Positions 55,638 to 61,351 of a stretch of DNA of 61,351 nt are shown here, piece after piece (position 1 is the first letter of the stretch; every line of letters starts with the position of its first letter). The stretch lies in contig CAMLHQ010000007.1 of the NCBI GenBank assembly GCA_946479785.1, forward strand, positions 1 through 61,351. The letters are read 5' to 3'. Below the pieces are notes generated by a model. The model was not told where the DNA came from. It saw nothing but the letters and a program-made list of their open reading frames with translations, and made no database searches. The position numbers were made by a program, and so were the translations under genes. The stretch comes from an uncultured Nitrospira sp. (lineage in GTDB: Bacteria > Nitrospirota > Nitrospiria > Nitrospirales > Nitrospiraceae).

Positions 55638-56651
55638 TCACCAGCCTGCCAGGACGAGCTTCCCAATCATCGTGCCCGACTCCAGCTTGGCGTGGGCTTT
55701 CTTGAGATTCTCGGCATTGATCGGTCGCAGCGTCTCTCGAAGGATGCTCTTGATCGTGCCGTGATCGATCCAGTCCGCAATGCGATTGAGCAGCTTGTGC
55801 TGTTCGATCATATCGACCGTCTGATATTTGGATCGAGTGAACATGAGTTCCCAGACGTGAGTGACACTCTTCAGCTTGAGGACCTGTTGATCCAACGGGC
55901 TTTTGTTATCCACGATTGTGCAGATCTTTCCTTGTGGCACGATCAAATCGGCCATAGAGTCCCAATAACCATCTGTATCGGCACAATCAAAGATGTAGTC
56001 GACGAAACGATAGCCGGCTGTTTCAATCTGGGGACGTAGCGGCTGCCGATGATCGATAATGTGGTCTGCGCCTAGCTGCTTCACCCACGCAACCGAATCC
56101 GGACGCGATGCCGTGGCGAACACCGTCAGGCCGGCGATCTTGGCGAGCTGAATCGCCATTGAGCCGACGCCACCGGCTCCGGCAATGATGAGGAGCGTGC
56201 AGTCTTTGCCTCTGCCTTCAGTATCGATGCCAAGTCGATCGAACAGCGCTTCATACGCCGTGATGGCGACCAATGGAAAGGCCGCCGCTTCCTCAACAGT
56301 CAATGAAGCGGGTCTGCGTCCCACGATCCGCTCGTCCACCAACTGATACTGGCTGTTGCTCCCTGGTCTGGTGATGTCGCCCGCATAATAGACCTTGCTG
56401 CCTGGCGTGAAGAGTGTGACCTCCGGGCCGACCGACTCAATCACTCCCGCTGCATCCCAGCCGAGCACATGCGGCGTGGTCCTTTCTGCTTTGCCGGGAG
56501 CCCGGACTTTCGTATCGACCGGATTGACTGACACTGCCTCTACGCGAACAAGCAGGTCGCGTCCAGTGGCCTCGGGTTTCGGTAGATTGAGTTCGACCAG
56601 GCTATCAGGCTCCCCGATAGGCAGAAATTTATAGAGTCCTACGGCCTTCAT
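55638..56651 (-). CDS. Zinc-type alcohol dehydrogenase-like quinone/NADP oxidoreductase
   Basis: This 337-aa MDR-family protein has a GroES-like N-domain (MKAVGLYKFLPIGEPDSL...VRVEAVSVNPVDTKVRAP) and a Rossmann domain with LLIIAGAGGVGSMAIQLAKIAGL. The catalytic zinc ligands of true ADHs are not seen, which fits the quinone oxidoreductase/ZADH subgroup using NADPH. GWDAAGVIESVGPEV and ADHIIDHRQPL are typical. GGGGGGAG before ATG 56651 fixes the start, although the frame runs 69 codons further upstream into the peroxiredoxin gene. Probably detoxifies reactive carbonyls or quinones; substrate unknown. Confidence 0.86.
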   Translation of the reverse strand: MKAVGLYKFLPIGEPDSLVELNLPKPEATGRDLLVRVEAVSVNPVDTKVRAPGKAERTTPHVLGWDAAGVIESVGPEVTLFTPGSKVYYAGDITRPGSNSQYQLVDERIVGRRPASLTVEEAAAFPLVAITAYEALFDRLGIDTEGRGKDCTLLIIAGAGGVGSMAIQLAKIAGLTVFATASRPDSVAWVKQLGADHIIDHRQPLRPQIETAGYRFVDYIFDCADTDGYWDSMADLIVPQGKICTIVDNKSPLDQQVLKLKSVTHVWELMFTRSKYQTVDMIEQHKLLNRIADWIDHGTIKSILRETLRPINAENLKKAHAKLESGTMIGKLVLAGW

Positions 56652-56731
56652 CACGCACTCCCCCCGAAGAAACACAAAGGGCGGGAGGGGCAGCATCGCC
56701 TCTTCCCGCCCTTCATTGCACACACAATCCG

Positions 56732-57367
56732 TTACTTGTTCGGCTGCGGCGTATAGCGGAGATAGGGCTTCACCGTCTTGAATCCCTTCGGGAACAGCGT
56801 CTTGGCTTCGTCGTTGTTGACCGCCGGAGTGATGATACAATCTTCTCCGTCTTTCCAATTCGCCGGAGTCGCCACCTTGAATTTTGACGTTAGCTGGAGC
56901 GAGTCGATTACGCGCAACAATTCATCGAAATTCCGGCCACATGACGCAGGATAGGTCAACGTGAGCTTGACCTTTTTGTCCGGCCCGATCACGAACACTG
57001 AGCGGACCGTCATGTTATCCAATGCGTTCGGGTGAATCATGTCGTAGAGTGTGGCCACCTTCTTATCCGGGTCCGCGATGATGGGGTAATTCATCGTCGT
57101 ATGCTGGGTCTCATTGATGTCGTTGATCCAGCCCTTGTGAGAATCCAGCGGATCGACGCTAATCGCAATGACTTTGACACCCCGTTTCTTGAATTCAGAG
57201 GTGATCTTCGCCACCGTCCCCAACTCAGTCGTACAGACAGGGGTGTAGTCTTTCGGGTGCGAAAAGAGAATTCCCCAACCGCTGCCAAGCCACTCGTGAA
57301 AGTTGATCGTCCCCTCTGTCGTTTCCGCAGAAAAGTTCGGCGCTTCATCTCCCAATCGTAGTGCCAT
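56732..57367 (-). CDS. Peroxiredoxin, Prx6-type
   Basis: This 211-aa thiol peroxidase has the peroxidatic Cys in HPKDYTPVCTTELGTVAK (PxxxTxxC) and Arg in TVRSVFVIGPDKKV. The long C-terminal part (LLRVIDSLQLTSKFKVATPANWKDGEDCIITPAVNNDEAKTLFPKGFKTVKPYLRYT) with KVATPANWK marks Prx6 (1-Cys-like) enzymes. No signal peptide, so cytosolic. GGAGGTC precedes ATG 57367. The reductase gene follows 80 bp downstream on the same strand and could be co-transcribed; both fit oxidant defence. Confidence 0.94.
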   Translation of the reverse strand: MALRLGDEAPNFSAETTEGTINFHEWLGSGWGILFSHPKDYTPVCTTELGTVAKITSEFKKRGVKVIAISVDPLDSHKGWINDINETQHTTMNYPIIADPDKKVATLYDMIHPNALDNMTVRSVFVIGPDKKVKLTLTYPASCGRNFDELLRVIDSLQLTSKFKVATPANWKDGEDCIITPAVNNDEAKTLFPKGFKTVKPYLRYTPQPNK

Positions 57368-57464
57368 GACCGACCTCCTTGTTAGCGAATTAATTTATCG
57401 ATGAGTACATGAAGAGTACCTACGATACTGTCCCTTCCGGACCAAGTGCAAGTGGGAACTGCCC

Positions 57465-60398
57465 CTAGGATCCGGCTGTGATGTTCAAGCGGCTCCGTAC
57501 TTTTTCATGACCCGTGGCGGCCACATCGACCTCCGTCAAAAACACCCGCTCCTCAACCAGTTTGCCTTCACCCACCAACTGTGCATGCACCTGTTCAGCT
57601 CTGGTACGAGCCAGGGTCCGGAGCAGACCATCCTCCACTGTAATGGATGCCACGAGCTGACGCCTCATCTCCTCCACGGTAGGCGTTTGGGGAGGAGTAT
57701 CCAGCTTCTGTGGCTGCGCGGGTTGTTGGCTGCGCAGTTGGTCAAAGAGTTCCTTGATGAGCCGTTCCTCCTCCGCAAGCGGCAAGTCACCCTCTTTCGC
57801 TCCTCCTCTTTCCTGCCGCCACTTACTGCGTAGCTGTTCCTGAAGCTGCTGCTGCGCAAGGGCCTGACGGTCACGCATGGGATCAGCCGTACCGGTAATT
57901 TCCAATCGCAACCCCGGCCGCTCTTCTAGCCCTTTCATGAGGGCATCAATTTTCTGAAGCTCTGCCGGGGTTACTGCGGCCAATCCCGGCTCGAATGCCA
58001 CATATTGTAAGTCTTCGGCATTCCCTCCACCCGGGATCAACTTGCCCATGAGGGTAAAGGGGGAAGCGACCAATTTGGTCAGCAGATTCAGCAGAGTCGA
58101 AATCACCACCTTGCCGTATTTGAAATCAGGATCGTTGAGATCACCGCGAATCGGTAGGTCAATGTCGATGCGGCCGTTGCGATCCTTCAATAACGCCACC
58201 GCCAGCGGGACGGGCAACGACGTGGCATCCGGACTGTCGGTCTTCTCCCCAAACGTCAACTGATCGACAGCCACCTTGTTTTCGGCCTCCAACTGCTTCT
58301 GGGACACTTTATAAATCAAATCCAAAAACAGTTTGCCTTTCCGTATCGGATAACCGGCATACTTGCCGCTATAAGGCGTAGCGGCGGTCAGGTCCACATT
58401 ATCGAATTTGATCGTCAAGTCGGTGAACGCATCCTCGGTCAGCGGGTTAATCGTTCCCGCGATCTTCATCGGAGCCACCTTATCGATTTTCCCGGAGAGG
58501 TTCACGTCGGCCTTAGCGACTTGCTTCGACGAGAGACCTTTCACGGTTCCCGTCAGATCGTACAGCCCGGTCTGGACCGGTGGGCTGATCGAATCGTCTT
58601 GAAACGTCGCCGTGCCTTTGAGCAGCTTGACTGTTTTGATGATGATAGAAGGAGGGGGACCCTTTTTCGGCTGAGCCTCCGGTCGTTCTGTCGCAGGCGG
58701 AGAACCAGTTTCAGCGGCATCGGGAAGAAGTTTTTTGAGATTCACCTGGCCATCAGGATAAATCACCAAGTGCACCGTCGGCTGGTCCAAGCCCACTTCC
58801 TCGATCGTGACGCTGGTGGGATCGACGGCAAGCGCGATCTGGTGCAGCTGGAACTGTTTCCAGGATGCCACTGGAGCACCTTGGTCGCGATCCGCAATTG
58901 CCAGCGATTTCACTCCCAGGTTACCGCGGAAGGTCATTAACGGTGCCTTGGGATGCTCAACGGCTAGATGGAGCTTACCGTCAAGATCGATTGCGCCATT
59001 ATCCACAGCGATGCGGGCAAAACGTTCGAAGTACGGCTGAAAGGGCTGGATCGCAACGTTTCTCAATGCCAGTGCCATATCGAGCTGAACCGGTTTCGCA
59101 ACGATCTGTCCGTCCACCGAAACCGTTCCCGTTTCGTTGAGGGTAAGTTCAATCGTCAACGGAATTGGCCCTTTGAACGGAAAGGCAACATTGTGGGTCT
59201 TCGCCGAGAGATGAGTCACTTCCGTTCGCATCGGCAGGGCCAACGTGCGATCTTCAAAATGAATAGTCTGGTTTGTAACCTGCAGCTCTTTGATTGAAAC
59301 CTTCCAAGGTTGCTCACTGGCGGATGGAACGGAATTCTTCGTCGCGGTAGCCAGCTCAGCACCGCTGGATTGTGCCGCCACCGGCGTAAAGAGAGCCTGT
59401 AAATTCAGAGATCCATCGGGGTTTCGCCATATACGATCCGTTCCATTGCTCATAGAAATCGTCGCAATCGATACCATTTGCTGACGGAGGTCGACGTGGA
59501 TCCCCTCGAGGCTGAGCGTGGGCACGCTGATCACGGGGACTGAATCGCCTTTTTCGACCAGGCCGATGTCGGCGAGGTGGACCGAAGCATCCGCGACAGT
59601 CAATTCGATCGGAGACATCCCCGCATCGAATCGGTATTTCCCGGTCGCCTGGATCGTGCCGGCAGGAATGTCGAAGTTGAATCGCTCCTGGACATATTGA
59701 AAGAACGTGGCGATTTTCACCCCGCTGAGCGAGAGCGTGCCTTCCGAACGAATCGGCTCAAGCGAGACAGTACCCTTCCAGTCTAAGACTTCATTTTTCT
59801 CAAGCTCTGCGCTGAACGCATAGGTATTGTCACCGCCCGGCTTTGTGTGGAAGTCGTTGAGGACCAGATTGATCGGCACGATATCGATCAAAAAGGGCTT
59901 CTCCTTGGATTCATCTCGAAATTCGAGGATCCCTTGCACGATCTCAAACCGTTCGATCTCAATCGCGGGTATCCCAGACCCCTTCGCCGGTTTGGGAGGC
60001 GCGGCTGGATCGGCGGGCGGCGCAAGGTCGATCAGATTGACATGCCCGTCTTTCGTTACCTTCACCGAAACAAAGGGAACAACAAAGCGAATCTGGTCGA
60101 AGACGTAGGCCTGACGAAAGATCGACACGGTTTGAAAGTTGATGAAAAACTCTTCGAAGCCTAACAGGGGCGTGCCGTCCTGGTCTTGGATCTCAAAGTC
60201 CGCCAGCCTGAGTGAAAGCGTGAAGGGATTGAACTCGACCTCTTCTGCCATCACAGGCCGCCGTAACTGGTCAGAAACCTTGGGGAGAACGTAAGCCTTG
60301 ATGATGTAGGGAACAAGGAAGAAGCCAACCAGAGTGTAGACGACCAGCAGAGCGAGTGCGGCGACGGCAAGTGGGATCGGGCGAAAAAACCTACGCAT
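57465..60398 (-). CDS. DUF748/AsmA-like large membrane-anchored protein
   Basis: This 977-aa protein has one N-terminal helix (LAVAALALLVVYTLVGFFLVPYIIKAY) and a long periplasmic part built of repeated beta-strand blocks with the AsmA-like start VMAEEVEFNPFTLSLRLADFEIQDQDGTPLLGFEEFFINFQ. Later PPSIIIKTVKLLKGTATFQDDSI and VDLTAATPYSGKYAGYPIRKGKLFLDLIYKV match the DUF748 block. A Gln/Arg-rich helical segment (about 830-905) and a C-terminal OmpA-like tail (EERVFLTEVDVAATGHEKVRSRLNI) end it. AsmA/YdbH/TamB relatives are thought to bridge lipids across the periplasm; that role is inferred here. ATG 60398 lies 20 bp from the structured element. Confidence 0.85.
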   Translation of the reverse strand: MRRFFRPIPLAVAALALLVVYTLVGFFLVPYIIKAYVLPKVSDQLRRPVMAEEVEFNPFTLSLRLADFEIQDQDGTPLLGFEEFFINFQTVSIFRQAYVFDQIRFVVPFVSVKVTKDGHVNLIDLAPPADPAAPPKPAKGSGIPAIEIERFEIVQGILEFRDESKEKPFLIDIVPINLVLNDFHTKPGGDNTYAFSAELEKNEVLDWKGTVSLEPIRSEGTLSLSGVKIATFFQYVQERFNFDIPAGTIQATGKYRFDAGMSPIELTVADASVHLADIGLVEKGDSVPVISVPTLSLEGIHVDLRQQMVSIATISMSNGTDRIWRNPDGSLNLQALFTPVAAQSSGAELATATKNSVPSASEQPWKVSIKELQVTNQTIHFEDRTLALPMRTEVTHLSAKTHNVAFPFKGPIPLTIELTLNETGTVSVDGQIVAKPVQLDMALALRNVAIQPFQPYFERFARIAVDNGAIDLDGKLHLAVEHPKAPLMTFRGNLGVKSLAIADRDQGAPVASWKQFQLHQIALAVDPTSVTIEEVGLDQPTVHLVIYPDGQVNLKKLLPDAAETGSPPATERPEAQPKKGPPPSIIIKTVKLLKGTATFQDDSISPPVQTGLYDLTGTVKGLSSKQVAKADVNLSGKIDKVAPMKIAGTINPLTEDAFTDLTIKFDNVDLTAATPYSGKYAGYPIRKGKLFLDLIYKVSQKQLEAENKVAVDQLTFGEKTDSPDATSLPVPLAVALLKDRNGRIDIDLPIRGDLNDPDFKYGKVVISTLLNLLTKLVASPFTLMGKLIPGGGNAEDLQYVAFEPGLAAVTPAELQKIDALMKGLEERPGLRLEITGTADPMRDRQALAQQQLQEQLRSKWRQERGGAKEGDLPLAEEERLIKELFDQLRSQQPAQPQKLDTPPQTPTVEEMRRQLVASITVEDGLLRTLARTRAEQVHAQLVGEGKLVEERVFLTEVDVAATGHEKVRSRLNITAGS

Positions 60399-60815
60399 GA
60401 AGCACGGGACCGTATGTGGGCCCGGCTGGAATCGAACCAGCGACCCTTAACTTAAAGGTCGCCTCCAGCCGAACGCACATCGGAAGTTCGGAGCCTTCGG
60501 TGTGCGACAAAGTGGATCCTCTCCACCCCGCTCCACCACAGAGCACTATCTTTTCACATTCCACGACTCGTATGCCACCTTAACTGGGATCGGCCGGCAG
60601 TGCCATCTAAGCCAATGTGCCGTCCGCCGATCGCGTACCTTTACGACCAACCGATGGGTATCTTCCTCCATACGGCCGCGCCGGGACCAGATAAGGTATT
60701 GATTTGTGGCTCCAGCATGGATCTACACACGGGCTTCCTTCTTGCTCCCACCTACCCATCCACCAGAATTTGCTCTATCCGGCAGCCCAGATGTAAAAAA
60801 TTGGAGGATTCCAGC
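60399..60815. other. Gene-free region with a structured tRNA-like element
   Basis: The 417-bp divergent gap between DUF748 and the TPR gene has no coding signal. It holds three strong inverted repeats at 60418-60546 and, near 60770-60781, the tRNA D-arm-like 11-mer CCGGATAGAGC (minus strand). Confidence 0.6.
60418..60546 (-). other. Structured tRNA-3'-end-like element (pseudo-tRNA, att remnant or unknown RNA)
   Basis: On the minus strand the sequence ends like a tRNA: a 5-bp T stem GCTGG/CCAGC around the loop TTCGATT, then CGGGCCC and A, but no encoded CCA and no matching 5' acceptor GGGCCCG or D arm in front. Just before the T arm, GGCTGGA pairs with TCCAGCC and GCGACC with GGTCGC around TTTAAGTTAAG, so the T loop can also fold into one long hairpin. 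Upstream lies the hairpin CGCACA...TGTGCG and the repeat GTGGA...TCCAC. tRNA-Lys-like 3' fragments left by integration, a degraded tRNA, or a structured non-coding RNA would all fit. tmRNA was considered and not supported. Confidence 0.4.
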
Positions 60816-61351
60816 ATGGCACAAGGAATGTCAGCCGTGGAGCATTATGAACGAGGACTTCTTCTCAAAAAAGTGCAAATATTCGACTCGGCACTCGAGG
60901 AGTTTCAACATGCGGCAACGGACCCCCAACACGCTGGGAAAGCCCTGGTGCAGGTGGCCCTGTGCTTGAAATCTATAGGACGTGACGAAGAAGCCGTCAC
61001 GGCATTTCGCCGAGGCTTGGAATCGGGTTCTTTCTCATCCAAAGAACAAATTCACATTCGGTATTTGTTGGGCCAGACCTTAGAAGCGCTAGGCCGAGAG
61101 GTAGAGGCCCTTGTGGTCTATCGCCGGATCAGAAAAGAGGACCCCGCTTTCCAGGACGTCGACTCTCGGATTGCATACCTGAGTTCCGGCGGAGACGATC
61201 CAGTTTCCTCTCGTGAACCGGCCTTTCATGCCCGGGTTAGAGACGTACTCACGTTGTGGGAACAACTTAGGCCCCAGCTGGCGTCGCTGCTGGGAAAGAC
61301 ATGGGAATCGCTCGTTCGGTATGCGGACAACCTGGAGGCCAATGGCTGGGT
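60816..61351 (+). CDS. TPR-repeat protein, 3'-truncated by window edge
   Basis: The frame runs from ATG 60816 (TTGGAGGA upstream) to the last base with no stop (178 codons). AVEHYERGLLLKKVQIFDSALEEFQHAATDPQHAGKALVQVALCLKSIGRDEEAVTAFRRGLES and IHIRYLLGQTLEALGREVEALVVYRRIRKEDPAF are two to three tetratricopeptide repeats, a protein-protein interaction fold. The later part is less regular. No signal peptide. The partner or function is unknown; the gene continues outside the window. Confidence 0.82.
   Translation, partial: MAQGMSAVEHYERGLLLKKVQIFDSALEEFQHAATDPQHAGKALVQVALCLKSIGRDEEAVTAFRRGLESGSFSSKEQIHIRYLLGQTLEALGREVEALVVYRRIRKEDPAFQDVDSRIAYLSSGGDDPVSSREPAFHARVRDVLTLWEQLRPQLASLLGKTWESLVRYADNLEANGW

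Noticed and set aside
60399..60815. tmRNA (ssrA) or RNase P RNA
   Set aside because: No 5' tmRNA consensus (GG..TTCGACGGG), no complementary acceptor and no tag ending in ALAA-stop found on the minus strand; no RNase P consensus GAGGAAAGTC.

Overview
The window looks like a chromosomal, vertically inherited segment of a Gram-negative bacterium. The best guess is a Nitrospira-type member of the Nitrospirota. That placement is an inference from gene content: a bacterial topoisomerase VI B subunit, a compact trpEGDCFBA operon, a cobalamin-dependent ribonucleotide reductase, many lipoproteins and Lol/Lnt lipoprotein trafficking genes, and several small proteins of a kind I associate with Nitrospira. 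No insertion sequence, CRISPR array, prophage or rRNA gene is visible. One RelE/ParE-like toxin-antitoxin pair is the only clearly accessory cassette.

Layout. 1-7.3 kb: 3'-truncated top6B (minus), a dCache/GAF/GGDEF diguanylate cyclase, a long gap, a coiled-coil lipoprotein, a VanZ-like membrane protein and a PilZ protein. 7.4-15.6 kb (plus): lnt, prfB with a classical +1 programmed frameshift, lysS, a LolC/E-type permease, lolD, an exported barrel-like protein and a GNA1162-like lipoprotein. Three of these genes belong to lipoprotein acylation and export. 22.9-15.6 kb (minus): a LysM lipoprotein followed by trpE-G-D-C-F-B-A with tight or overlapping junctions. 23.1-26.5 kb: ligA and a CNNM/CorC-type protein, convergent. 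32.2-26.7 kb (minus): nrdJ, two uncharacterised small genes, a tandem-ACT protein and rlpA. The nrdJ upstream region carries a TTGACA promoter flanked and overlapped by two NrdR-like boxes 32 bp apart, plus two perfect inverted DnaA boxes. 32.5-37.9 kb: small membrane proteins, an AmpG-like transporter and two overlapping tRNA methylthiotransferase genes (mtaB, miaB). 38.2-43.4 kb: a possible sigma-54 promoter before a 45-residue membrane peptide and a lipoprotein, an overlapping mutY-mutT-exonuclease operon, an exported Tyr/Pro/Gly-rich protein, an SDR enzyme and two tandem PilZ genes. 43.5-48 kb: the toxin-antitoxin pair, a zinc-ribbon Nudix hydrolase, a THUMP/RlmL-like methyltransferase and a lipoprotein with about 12 G-x-D-x-Y solenoid-like repeats. 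48-57.4 kb: lon, msrB, an HIBADH-family dehydrogenase, a DsbA-like protein, a cyclase-family hydrolase, a B12-binding radical SAM enzyme, a zinc-type-ADH-like reductase and a Prx6-type peroxiredoxin. 57.5-61.35 kb: a DUF748/AsmA-like giant, a structured tRNA-3'-end-like element, and a truncated TPR protein.

How the parts connect. c-di-GMP synthesis and reading (one GGDEF enzyme, three PilZ proteins), envelope biogenesis (Lnt, Lol, RlpA, AmpG, LysM, DUF748, many lipoproteins), oxidative-damage repair (MutY/MutT, MsrB, Prx, Lon) and B12/iron-sulfur radical chemistry (NrdJ, radical SAM, MtaB, MiaB) dominate. The least explained items are the 12-repeat lipoprotein, the structured element near 60.45 kb, the two small genes behind nrdJ, and the putative sigma-54-driven 45-residue membrane peptide.
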